Positions 50,264-59,075 of a stretch of DNA of 64,000 nt are shown piece by piece (position 1 is the stretch's first letter; each line of letters opens with the position of its first letter). This stretch comes from Fibrobacter sp. UWB13 (GTDB taxonomy: Bacteria > Fibrobacterota > Fibrobacteria > Fibrobacterales > Fibrobacteraceae): NCBI RefSeq assembly GCF_900177805.1, contig NZ_FXAX01000004.1:143882-207881 (forward strand). Reading direction: 5' to 3'. A program made the position numbers and the translations under genes. The notes below the pieces were generated by a model. It was given only the letters and a program-made list of their open reading frames with translations. It had not been told where the DNA came from and made no database searches.

Positions 50264-51220
50264 GTGAACTTAATTCTCCTCTGGGCGGGTATCGCCATCA
50301 TTTGGCTACTATGCATCTGCATGACCAAAAAAGGTTGTGCAGTTATTCGCATTCTCTGGAGGAGCATCAAGGTAAAATTAACCATCATTGTATGCGCACT
50401 AGGCATTGCCGCCATCACGACCGCTTACGCTACGCACCCCGAAGAAGCCCCACGCCCAACAATTGACGAGCAGCACGAATACCAAAAATACGCGACTTCC
50501 GCCATTCAAAAGCTCTGCGACCAAGGCGAACTCATTATCGACATGAACTGCAACCTCGACAGTGCGGCTGCAGAACTAGCCTACATCCTCCCCACCGTCA
50601 TCAACAATTACAATCTCGTCGTCACGCGACCCACGACACCGATTCTCGAAAAAATCAAGGACACGCTCCAAATCAAGATGATCGGCTACAAGAAATTCAA
50701 GAACAGAGGCATCCGACTCACAAAAGCGCTGCAACGCGATCTCGGCATCCGCTACGATATCGAAATCATTTCCGAAGACACGGACCACACGCTGAAAATC
50801 ACATACAACGGAAAGCGTTGGGACAGCGAACACCTTTGCAACCTCCCCGTTCTCGAAGCATGCCTCCGCGAACGCACAGACCCCGCCGTTCTCATGTCCA
50901 TCATCCAGCACACTTCCGGATTTCAGATGAACTATCAGGGCAAAAACAACACGTCCGGATTACTCGCACTCGATACTGGCAAGGGTTTAGAACAAATTGA
51001 CATAGGCGCCCATCGCCTCAAAAAAGTTCTAGCGACATCACCCACGCTCGCCGACGCCGTTGCGCAATTCTACCCCGATGCAGAACACCGCAACAAATTC
51101 GAGAACTGGCGCAAAGACCCGCAAAAGCATTACTGGGTGGGGCAAGTCCTTACGGACATTCAATACTACCGCAGCAACGGCATGACGCTTACCCCGCGCA
51201 AACGTCAAAGAGCGGAATAA
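50264..51220 (+). CDS. Membrane-anchored protein with degenerate lysozyme-like (SLT) domain
   Basis: A 318-aa protein with two N-terminal membrane helices (residues about 2-19 and 37-56). The middle (DEQHEYQKYATSAIQKLCDQGELIID ... YNLVVTRPTTPILEKI) is of no known family. The region from about residue 200 (RERTDPAVLMSIIQHTSGF ... TSGLLALDTGKGLEQID ... DAVAQFYPDAEHRNKFENW) has the layout of lytic transglycosylases. However, the catalytic Glu of 'xESGF' is Thr217, so it is probably not a muramidase. The start is GTG near a GAGGG; an ATG at codon 20 is possible. It is likely cotranscribed with the RavA-like gene. Confidence 0.6.
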   Translation: MNLILLWAGIAIIWLLCICMTKKGCAVIRILWRSIKVKLTIIVCALGIAAITTAYATHPEEAPRPTIDEQHEYQKYATSAIQKLCDQGELIIDMNCNLDSAAAELAYILPTVINNYNLVVTRPTTPILEKIKDTLQIKMIGYKKFKNRGIRLTKALQRDLGIRYDIEIISEDTDHTLKITYNGKRWDSEHLCNLPVLEACLRERTDPAVLMSIIQHTSGFQMNYQGKNNTSGLLALDTGKGLEQIDIGAHRLKKVLATSPTLADAVAQFYPDAEHRNKFENWRKDPQKHYWVGQVLTDIQYYRSNGMTLTPRKRQRAE

Positions 51221-51223
51221 TCC

Positions 51224-51253
51224 TGTCATGCCTGCCACCGAGCAGGCATATCC
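51224..51253 (-). repeat. REP-like palindromic repeat, full copy with compensated stem change
   Basis: TGTCATGCCTGC-caccga-GCAGGCATATCC. Compared with 26644-26673, one stem C is T and its partner G is A, keeping the pairing; one flank base also differs. Confidence 0.75.
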
Positions 51254-51256
51254 CTT

Positions 51257-51291
51257 CTACGAACTAATAACTAACGACTATTGACTAGTCC
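51257..51291 (+). repeat. CTAnnnA heptamer tract at the end of the ABC-F gene
   Basis: CTACGAA CTAATAA CTAACGA CTATTGA CTAGTCC: five in-phase heptamers. The CTA of the last unit is the complement of the TAG stop of the minus-strand ABC-F gene, so the tract starts at its stop codon, and it abuts a REP-like element. Confidence 0.65.
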
Positions 51292-53171
51292 AGCTTATAC
51301 TTGTCTTTCGCGGCTTCGAGTTCGGCACTCGCCTTTTCCCAGGCGGCGTAAAGTTCTTCGGTCAGCTTCTTGTTTTCGTCCATATCTTTTGCAATGGACG
51401 TAATCGCATTGCCGTCGCCAGATTCCGAGGCAGCCACAAGTTTTGCTTCAAGTTCACCGCCGATAGCTTCGGCCTTCGCAATTTCTGCTTCGAGGCGAGC
51501 GGTCTCTTTTTCGAGCGGCTTGATGACCTTGCTGCGTTCGGCAATGTAGTCTGCTCGCGCCCTGCGGTCTTCCTTGGTGCGCGGCGTCGAACTCACGGGC
51601 TTGTCGTCCGTGACGTCGATATTCGAGACCTTGATGTTTGCGGAGTTTGCGCCGCCCGGCTTCTTTTCAGAAGCCCAGCCAACCTTTTCAAGGAAGTCCG
51701 CGTAAGTGCCTTCGAAGATACGGCACTTACCACCGTCAAAGACGATGAGGCGCGTCGCAAAAGCATGCAGCAGTTCTTCGTCATGCGTCACGACAAGTGC
51801 GGTTCCATCGTAATCTTCGAGCGCATCGATCAAGCTCTCGATGCTTTCCATATCCAAATGGTTCGTCGGTTCGTCTAGCAAAAGCATGTTGCTTTCGTTC
51901 GCCAAAATCTTCCCTAACAGCACACGGCTGCGTTCACCACCCGAAAGCACCTTGACCTTCTTCATGGCAGTGTCACCGCTGAACATCATCACGCCAGCAA
52001 GGCTACGCGCACGGCTCTTCTGCGACACATCCGCAATCGCACTTGCAATTTCTTCTTCAACCGTATTTTCAAGATTCAGACGGTTGATGTTCGTCTGTCC
52101 AAAGTAATTTATCTTCAGGTTCGGGTTGTAATTGATTGAACCCTGGGTCGGTTCAAATTCTTTCGCAATCAAGTTCAAGAGCGTCGTTTTACCGCGACCG
52201 TTCGGACCGATAATCGCAATGCGGTCGCCCTTGAACACTTCCATCTCGAGATCCGAAATCAGCTCCGGACCGTAACCGTTTTCGTTCTTGTACGCAAAGT
52301 GCAGCCCGTGAATCTGGAGCATGCGCTTGCCCGGGAATTCCGCATTCTTGAAATTGAAATCCAGGTTGCGTTCATGCGTGAGGCGCTCGCCCGTTGCAAG
52401 CTTTGCCGCAGCCTTAATCTTCGACTGCACCATCGCCGCCTTCGCCGCCTTGTAGCGGAAGCGCTCGATGACTTTTTCAAGCTGTTCCTTTTTACGCTGC
52501 TCGTTTTCTTGCGTGCGCATTGCCACTTCTTCTTCTTCGGCAATCGTCTCGCGGAGCTTTTCGACCGTTCCCTTGACCTTGCGCATCTTGTGGCGGTGAA
52601 TCCCCACCGTATGTGTGCAGACCTCATCCATAAAGTGGTGGTCATGCGTAATCAAGAGCACTTCGCCCTTCCACATGCGCAAAAAGCGGCTGAGCCAGCG
52701 CATGGAAACAATGTCCAAGTAGTTCGTCGGTTCGTCCAGCAAAAGCATGTCCGGTTCCGACGCCAAGACCTTCGCCAAATTCAAACGGATCTGGAAACCA
52801 CCCGACAAAAGCATCGGGTCTTTCTGCATGCTCTCTTCGTCAAAGCCAAGACCAAAGAGAATCGCCTCGACCTTGTGTTCTTCGAGCCAGCCGTCCTCAT
52901 TCACCTTGAGCACGCTACACGCTTCTTCGTGAACCGTCGGGTGCGTGAACTTGATGTGCTGTTGCAAATAGCCAATCGTATAGCCCTTCGGGATGTCGAT
53001 GTTACCGCCATCGAGACATTCCTGCCCGAGAATCATCTTGAAAAGGGTCGATTTGCCGCAACCGTTGCGACCTACAAGACCGACACGTTCATGGTCGGCA
53101 ACGAGCATGCTAGCGCCGTCCAACAGGACCTGCATGCCAAAAGACTTAGATACATTCTGAATTTGAATCAC
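51285..53171 (-). CDS. ABC-F family ATPase
   Basis: A 628-aa soluble double-cassette ATPase. Walker A: GRNGCGKST and GPNGRGKTT; signatures: LSGGFQIRL and LSGGERSRV; Walker B: MLLLDEPTNYLD and MLLLDEPTNHLD. The P-site linker between cassettes is long and charged (KLRETIAEEEEVAMRTQENEQRKKEQLEKV), and a C-terminal coiled coil lies at about 560-628. It is a second ABC-F next to the Uup type at 37789, closer to YheS-like members. Its work is at the ribosome. The start is GTG (MIQIQNVSKSFG), the standard N-terminus. Confidence 0.88.
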   Translation of the reverse strand: MIQIQNVSKSFGMQVLLDGASMLVADHERVGLVGRNGCGKSTLFKMILGQECLDGGNIDIPKGYTIGYLQQHIKFTHPTVHEEACSVLKVNEDGWLEEHKVEAILFGLGFDEESMQKDPMLLSGGFQIRLNLAKVLASEPDMLLLDEPTNYLDIVSMRWLSRFLRMWKGEVLLITHDHHFMDEVCTHTVGIHRHKMRKVKGTVEKLRETIAEEEEVAMRTQENEQRKKEQLEKVIERFRYKAAKAAMVQSKIKAAAKLATGERLTHERNLDFNFKNAEFPGKRMLQIHGLHFAYKNENGYGPELISDLEMEVFKGDRIAIIGPNGRGKTTLLNLIAKEFEPTQGSINYNPNLKINYFGQTNINRLNLENTVEEEIASAIADVSQKSRARSLAGVMMFSGDTAMKKVKVLSGGERSRVLLGKILANESNMLLLDEPTNHLDMESIESLIDALEDYDGTALVVTHDEELLHAFATRLIVFDGGKCRIFEGTYADFLEKVGWASEKKPGGANSANIKVSNIDVTDDKPVSSTPRTKEDRRARADYIAERSKVIKPLEKETARLEAEIAKAEAIGGELEAKLVAASESGDGNAITSIAKDMDENKKLTEELYAAWEKASAELEAAKDKYKLD

Positions 53172-53182
53172 GAACCCAAAGA

Positions 53183-53217
53183 TAAAAAAAAGCGACCCCC
53201 ACGCTAATGGGAGCCGC
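53183..53217 (-). terminator. Terminator of the 379-aa secreted-protein gene
   Basis: Minus-strand GCGGCTCCCA / TGGGGGTCGC hairpin (with G-U pairs) followed by TTTTTTTT, directly before the ABC-F start. Confidence 0.75.
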
Positions 53218-53239
53218 TCCTAAACTCAACAGAGCGAGA

Positions 53240-54379
53240 TTACTTCCAGTCGAGAACTTCGCGGTTCCAGGAAACCGGAGAACCCGTCATGATCAATTTC
53301 TTATCAAAGCCGCTGCCATTGCTCATCTGCTTTGCAATAAAGCCAGACTTGTACATGGTAGCCTTCTTGCCGTCCTTGTTCTTGCCGTCATAGACAATGT
53401 CAAAGCCAACCCATCTGTAAAGGACAAAGCCGAAGAAGTTTCTGCGGTATTCCCAAGAGTCACTCGTGATGATGAGCTTCTTCACCTTGTAACCCTTCAC
53501 GAGAGCCTTGAGTTCCTTTTCAATCTTCGGACCCTTCCAGGTCTGCTTCGGGAGGTCAGCCATCTTGACCGGAGTCGGGCCACGCTTGATAGCATCCTGC
53601 ACTTCTTCAATCGGAGACTTGCCCACGATTTCCTTGAAGTCAGTCACTTCAACTTCGTAGAACTTTTCCGGGAAGGCAACGCCCTTGTAAACGCCCTGGT
53701 CGATATAGCCATATCCTTCCGGCACATAGAAGAACTTGCCACCCTTCTTGTAAACGAAAGCCATCGCAAAAGCGTTCTTGTCGTTGTACTTCATGATGGA
53801 GCCAAAGCGGTAAGCACGCACGAATTCGCTTTCACCCTGTTCCTTGTCAGACGGGCCAATCCAGCGGGACTTGAGATTTCTGATGTCGTTGTCCTTCGTG
53901 ATCATGTAGACTTCAGCCGGCAATTCGCCTTCGACCATCGTCTTGGTGGTATCGTCGATTTTCTTCGGATCCCAGTCATACACGAGAGCCTTCGGGGTAT
54001 TCGGGGTCGGGCCATCGACAACCGGCTTGCCAAAGCACTTGACGCACTTTGCAACGTGATCCTTCCAGAACACGACATTGCTATCGGCGTCCCTGTAAAG
54101 CACGTCGTAGTTCAACACGTCCGGTTCGCGTTCTTCGGCAAGTTCATCCGTGTGAATGAACACCTTGATGATACCCTTTTCCTTGTTGTCCTTCCAGTGG
54201 TAGAAAACGCGTTCGAGGTAACGGTTAGAAATATCGGCGCCCACCGGGAGTTCGCTTCTAGCCATCGTCGGCTTGTCAGAAGCAGGTGCAAAAGCAGCAT
54301 CAGCAGGGACATCATCCTGAGCATTCGCCATAGAGAAGGCGAAAAGCCCTGCAGCAAGAGTCTTAAAAATCAGTTTCAT
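53240..54379 (-). CDS. Exported protein of unknown function
   Basis: A 379-aa protein with a signal peptide (MKLIFKTLAAGLFAFSMANAQ). The mature part has a Cys pair (VAKCVKCFGKPVV), a VYDWDPKKIDD segment, two similar strand patches (FVYKKGGKFFYVPEGYGYID; FFGFVLYRWVGFDIVYDG) and ends ISWNREVLDWK-like (SPVSWNREVLDWK). I recognise no family. The heavy AAG/TTC codon bias suggests good expression. Eight additional upstream codons are open, but the signal peptide fits this ATG. It is probably periplasmic or secreted. Confidence 0.75.
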   Translation of the reverse strand: MKLIFKTLAAGLFAFSMANAQDDVPADAAFAPASDKPTMARSELPVGADISNRYLERVFYHWKDNKEKGIIKVFIHTDELAEEREPDVLNYDVLYRDADSNVVFWKDHVAKCVKCFGKPVVDGPTPNTPKALVYDWDPKKIDDTTKTMVEGELPAEVYMITKDNDIRNLKSRWIGPSDKEQGESEFVRAYRFGSIMKYNDKNAFAMAFVYKKGGKFFYVPEGYGYIDQGVYKGVAFPEKFYEVEVTDFKEIVGKSPIEEVQDAIKRGPTPVKMADLPKQTWKGPKIEKELKALVKGYKVKKLIITSDSWEYRRNFFGFVLYRWVGFDIVYDGKNKDGKKATMYKSGFIAKQMSNGSGFDKKLIMTGSPVSWNREVLDWK

Positions 54380-54582
54380 TCCATTCGGCTTTGCGGGTTC
54401 CAAGTGTCAGCGACATTCTTGGCGAACCCACATTTACCAAAAATGCGCATTTTTTAGGACAATGTAAATAAAAACGATACATTTGGCAATAAATTATCAC
54501 GAAATTACTACAAAAAAACTTCAAGCGTTCAACAATCTTCAACATCTATCAACACCCATTGTAAATAAAATTCAGGCATAAA

Positions 54583-54633
54583 GAAAACCCCGCGTGTAAC
54601 CCGTTAAGTTTCAAAGAGTTACTTTCCGCGAGG
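54583..54633 (-). terminator. Terminator-like hairpin after the first fibro-slime gene
   Basis: Minus-strand CCTCGCG ... CGCGGGG outer stem with an inner TAAC/GTTA pairing, followed by TTTTCTTT, 30 bp past the stop codon. The rest of 54380-54662 is AT-rich with no recognised element. Confidence 0.65.
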
Positions 54634-54662
54634 TCTATTCTTAAGTTGTTGATAAGTTGTGG

Positions 54663-57600
54663 TTATTTCTTGCCGTGACGGCGAATGCCCAAAGTAAACG
54701 TTTCGTCGACACTCCCAGCCACATTACCATCCGAGAATATCTTGAACTTGAGCTTGGCAATATACACGCCCGTTCCGACCATGCGGCCCTTGTTGCTATG
54801 GCCATCCCACATCAAGAATACGTTGCCCGGATTATCCACGCAGTCCGTTCCAAAGACATCCTTGTCGCTACACAGCACTTCGCCCTTCAGCGAATTGACA
54901 TAGTGCCCAAGACTCGAGAAGTAGCTAACTTCCCACTTGATTTTCGCCTTCGAAAGCACGACTTCTCGCGGTTCATCCGAATTCAGCAATAGCGACTTAC
55001 CCACTTCGCTCAAGTCAAACTTGATGAGTTCACCCGGAAGTCCACGTTCCGCAATAACCTCCTTGAGTTCTTTTGCAACATCAACACGAACCGGAGCGAC
55101 ATCATCCTTGTACGGCCACTTGTCTGGAGTCCAATCCGCAGGGTTGATGCCCACAACACCCGGAGTTTCCACTTCCACTCGCTGTTCACCTTCAATGCGG
55201 CGCCACGGGTTATTCACATGCGGCGTATTTCCGTTCAAGTCCGGCAACACACCCGGAATCAAGCGCACCATAAAGCCCACATCCGGAACAACAGTATTTT
55301 CGCTCTTCAAGAACATCACATCATAGTAATTGCTCTTCTTGGTCGGTGTCACAGAAACCACGGACAATCTTGACGGATCCACCACTTCACCAGCCTTGTC
55401 CTTGAATTCAAGGAACTGCACGCCGTTCAACAAATCCATCTGGGTCGCTTCGCTAATATACACAGTCAGCTTGTTCAAATTATCCGAGACAGGCTTCACA
55501 ATCGGCTTATCCGTAAGGATAGCTCCCATGCGGTCTTCAATGGCAAGCCCATCCAAGCTGAGCTGCGTCATCTGTCCCGTTTCCTTGTCCATATAAGTGT
55601 AATGATACCTGAAGGAGCCCTGGTAAAGTTCCTTGGCACCACCTGTAAACACCTTATCCTGCATTCCTTCGTAAGCAATCGCCAAGCTCTTGTCATCCTG
55701 CATCAGCATGGCAACACTCTGCGTCGACGCCACTGTATTCCAGTCATCGCTACCGAAAGACCAGGCAATCGTATCCGGGATAGTTTCATCAAACGGCTTG
55801 TTGAACACAATAGCAATGCTATCGAGCACACCATCGCCATTGCGGTCATACGCTTCGCCAAGATTGGCAAACGGCACAGGCGGTTCCTTAAAGTGGATAT
55901 TACTCCAGGAAATCACGTTCGCGACACTTTCACCCGAGATTTCAAAGCTCGCATTCGTCACCGAGGAATCGCCAACAACATAGAACTTGACCGTTCCCGT
56001 CGAATCTGTAATGAGCTTGTCCACTCTCTGCTTTTTCTCGTTCAAGAAACTGATCGGGAATGCCGTCTTCAAGTCAAGCACGGCAAAGCAGTCCTTGCAA
56101 AGGTTTGCAATGTAGAACACGCCCACCTGCAAAGGAATCGTATCCGGGTAAGCCACATGAGTCAAAAGCGTATCGTTAGCAGAGCCGTCAAACGGGAGTC
56201 CGCGCAAGCTAATGCCCGTCGGGTCAAACGCCTTGATAGAATCCGGGCTGTTAAACACATCGATAAATGCAATGTCTGGAAGCGGGTATGCCGGCACCGA
56301 GAAGTACACTTCGCTAGACTGCGTCATGTCGCTAGCCAAGAAGAACTGCAACATGTAAGAGCCTGGGGCAAGAGAACGGTTACGCACAATTTCCACCGTA
56401 TCGATTACGAAGCCCGCCATGTTCTCGTCAATGTTAATGCCAGCGATCGTACCCGGCAAAATGTCCAAGCCTTCCGGCGGAATTCTCCCATCATCGCCAA
56501 ACAGCACAAACGAGGACTGAGCCGGCATTGTGTCAATTTTCGATGTACTCGAAACATCGCAACTGATCGATTCATCCATCAACAACTGCAAAATGGAGAA
56601 CTTGATCGTTCCATCGGTCGTCTTTTCTTCGACCGGGTAATATGTCTTTTGCGTCTGCAAGTTGATGGACGTACGCATCTTGAAGTTCGAGCCCGTCGCA
56701 TTACGTTCCGAGAAGAAAATGTGGAACGGGTATTCACGACCTTCGACAAGCTTTAACGACGGGTCATTCTGTCCAATCGTATCCAAGTTCACGCCACCTT
56801 CCACAGGGCTATGGCATCCACCGATATCCACAACAAGACGGTTGTTGATAAACACCCACACGTCATCGTCACCGCGGAATTCAAAGTACTGGCCTTTCAC
56901 GTACTTGAACTGAGCCGAAACCTTCATCGCAAAGCTGTAGTTATGGCGGCAACCCTGAATGTTCCAGTCGAATTTCGGGTTCAGCACCGTCTTTGCCGAA
57001 TCGAGGTACTGCAAGTCGTCAATCGGGTAAAATCCCGGATTAATCGTATCGTTGCAATCACCTTCTTCGTTCGTAAAGTCCGCCTGCCAAAAGCCTTCTT
57101 CATCCAGCGAGAGGCTAATATCACGGCAAACCCCATTCTTGTATTCATTGCCGGCGGCATCCTTCGCCACCACCTGCGGGATAAACCATTTCTCGATTTC
57201 ATGAGCGGCAGAGCACTGAGCCCACGGATAGACAAGCGAGTCCACACGTGCAGGGGCTCCATTCACAAGCGTATCCTGTACCATGCCCGGCACATGTCCT
57301 GAGCAAGTTTTAAATTCTGCAGCATCTCCATTCTGGTCAATGCCCATAACGGTTGTGTACGCATTACCGCCATAAATACCGCCAAAGTCCACGTCAATGC
57401 TATCCGCATAGGATTCACCTGCCCAGTCCAGCACAAGAGCAGAAATCTTAAGTGACGGGCAAATGCCAAGGAATCCCGGATACTGCGTCGTATCACTCGG
57501 TTCATAGCTATGCTTCGGGTTCGGATACACCCAGACCGTATCATTTTTCGCCATGACCGTATCCAGCGAAATCAGGGAATCCAGTTCATCCATTTCTGCG

Positions 57601-58940
57601 ACAATGCCCTTGCCGCCATAGCGTTCCATGCCAAAAGTCTGCTTAAAGTAAACGCGCCAATCTGTCGCATGCTTGTAAACTGTACCCGTGTACCAGCCAC
57701 AAGTATCCACAAGCGGTCCCATCTTGATGACATCGCCAGTCGATTCAATCACCATGGACGGCGACTGGTTTTCCCACGGGCTCTTGAGGCGAACAACCTT
57801 AGGCTCCGGCGGGTAGAACACCAGATCCAATGTTTCAAGCGAAGTCGAGGTATACATCCAGGTTTCATAAATGCCAGTCGGGAAAAGTTCGCCAGCACGC
57901 GGGCGGGACGCATCCGGGAAATACGGATGTTGCGGCCAGTCGTTACTGCCACGCAAAATCTGGACAAAAGCCCCTGCAGAATTCCACTGCGAAGACGCCA
58001 CAAGCGTATCTGCAAAATCAATATGACGCCAATATTTGTACTCGCCTTCGGAACTCAACCCTGTAGGCGCATTCAAGATGTTGTTGTCAATCTTGATATA
58101 GAACGTGCTATCACGGAATGTCGTGTTCGTACGCCACGGATGGTAAATATGCAGACGACGAGTCGGGTCAAAACATTCGCCCGGCGTCCCAATTTCAGCA
58201 GAAGCCACAGGATTTGCCACCGTACCATCCACAAAAATCGTATCCTGAGTTAGGAGAATAGTCCCCAAGTCCACAAAAGCGTCCTTATCCGCTGGCACAA
58301 CATACCACGGCGCCTTGTAGCGCACGAAATAGCCGGTCAAAAGCGGATTCGCCTGCACCATCGCAGGTGTCAAAGCACCATAGAACCAACCACACTTGTC
58401 CTTGTCGCCTTCATCAAAACGCATCAGCACGGAATCCGCGCCAAACACCATCTGCGGCAAAACCTTGTTGCCCCACGGGCTCTTGAACCATACGATCTTG
58501 GAACCCGGAGCCATGAATGACTTTTTATAGGACTTGTCCGTCGCATCCGTATAAAGCCAAATTTCCGTTTCACTACCGAAAAACGCGGACATTCTAGTCT
58601 TTCCGCCTTCAGTCCAAGAAACGCAATTGTTGTTATTGTAATTATAGTCGTCTGTATTGGGGCAAGCCTTGAACTCAAAGTCCTGCCAATCCTGGAAATC
58701 GGCAACCGTCTTGCCTTCCCAAGTATAGACGTACCAGTCATCACCTTCACTCTTCATCATTGTCCGTGAAGTAGCGCCAAAACCCGGATTGTAGTCCGTC
58801 ACGCCACCGACAATATGCGGAGTATAACTAGAAGCCGTCGCATCATTGCGAAAAGGCGACTGTAAGTGAATTGTCAAATCCGCCCACGCAGAGACAGCAA
58901 GCATCAATGAGGCGGCAATACCCAAACAACAGTGTTTCAT
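54663..58940 (-). CDS. Giant fibro-slime domain surface protein, paralog A
   Basis: A 1425-aa exported protein. The signal (MKHCCLGIAASLMLAVSAWA) leads to a series of modules opening 'LTIHLQSPFRND', 'IVWFKSPWGNKVLPQMV' and 'VVRLKSPWENQSPSMV', each closing with a CGWY/CGWF segment. The central fibro-slime (PA14-like) domain is unmistakable: YVKGQYFEFRGDDDVWVFIN, NRLVVDIGG, REYPFHIFFSERNATGSNFK. Beta-rich domains follow with Ca-type loops (DRNGDGVLDSIAI). A C-terminal FlgD-like fold (FLMWDGHSNKGRMVGTGVYIAKLKFK) closes it. Fibro-slime proteins of F. succinogenes are implicated in adhesion to cellulose. It is the second of a tandem pair, each with its own ribosome site and terminator. Confidence 0.88.
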   Translation of the reverse strand: MKHCCLGIAASLMLAVSAWADLTIHLQSPFRNDATASSYTPHIVGGVTDYNPGFGATSRTMMKSEGDDWYVYTWEGKTVADFQDWQDFEFKACPNTDDYNYNNNNCVSWTEGGKTRMSAFFGSETEIWLYTDATDKSYKKSFMAPGSKIVWFKSPWGNKVLPQMVFGADSVLMRFDEGDKDKCGWFYGALTPAMVQANPLLTGYFVRYKAPWYVVPADKDAFVDLGTILLTQDTIFVDGTVANPVASAEIGTPGECFDPTRRLHIYHPWRTNTTFRDSTFYIKIDNNILNAPTGLSSEGEYKYWRHIDFADTLVASSQWNSAGAFVQILRGSNDWPQHPYFPDASRPRAGELFPTGIYETWMYTSTSLETLDLVFYPPEPKVVRLKSPWENQSPSMVIESTGDVIKMGPLVDTCGWYTGTVYKHATDWRVYFKQTFGMERYGGKGIVAEMDELDSLISLDTVMAKNDTVWVYPNPKHSYEPSDTTQYPGFLGICPSLKISALVLDWAGESYADSIDVDFGGIYGGNAYTTVMGIDQNGDAAEFKTCSGHVPGMVQDTLVNGAPARVDSLVYPWAQCSAAHEIEKWFIPQVVAKDAAGNEYKNGVCRDISLSLDEEGFWQADFTNEEGDCNDTINPGFYPIDDLQYLDSAKTVLNPKFDWNIQGCRHNYSFAMKVSAQFKYVKGQYFEFRGDDDVWVFINNRLVVDIGGCHSPVEGGVNLDTIGQNDPSLKLVEGREYPFHIFFSERNATGSNFKMRTSINLQTQKTYYPVEEKTTDGTIKFSILQLLMDESISCDVSSTSKIDTMPAQSSFVLFGDDGRIPPEGLDILPGTIAGINIDENMAGFVIDTVEIVRNRSLAPGSYMLQFFLASDMTQSSEVYFSVPAYPLPDIAFIDVFNSPDSIKAFDPTGISLRGLPFDGSANDTLLTHVAYPDTIPLQVGVFYIANLCKDCFAVLDLKTAFPISFLNEKKQRVDKLITDSTGTVKFYVVGDSSVTNASFEISGESVANVISWSNIHFKEPPVPFANLGEAYDRNGDGVLDSIAIVFNKPFDETIPDTIAWSFGSDDWNTVASTQSVAMLMQDDKSLAIAYEGMQDKVFTGGAKELYQGSFRYHYTYMDKETGQMTQLSLDGLAIEDRMGAILTDKPIVKPVSDNLNKLTVYISEATQMDLLNGVQFLEFKDKAGEVVDPSRLSVVSVTPTKKSNYYDVMFLKSENTVVPDVGFMVRLIPGVLPDLNGNTPHVNNPWRRIEGEQRVEVETPGVVGINPADWTPDKWPYKDDVAPVRVDVAKELKEVIAERGLPGELIKFDLSEVGKSLLLNSDEPREVVLSKAKIKWEVSYFSSLGHYVNSLKGEVLCSDKDVFGTDCVDNPGNVFLMWDGHSNKGRMVGTGVYIAKLKFKIFSDGNVAGSVDETFTLGIRRHGKK

Positions 58941-59032
58941 TCAACACCCTCTTTATTCTGCCCACACTTTAATCAAAAGATATATTCAATTATCAAAAAT
59001 TCAAAATGCTATAAGGAAAAAAACGTAAAAAA

Positions 59033-59053
59033 AGCCCCGCACAAAGGCGGGAC
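59033..59053 (-). terminator. Terminator of fibro-slime paralog B
   Basis: Minus-strand GTCCCGC-ctttgt-GCGGGGC hairpin followed by TTTTTTTACG, 23 bp past the stop codon, so the two giant genes are largely separate units. Confidence 0.8.
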
Positions 59054-59075
59054 TGATTCAATACTTTAGGACAAC

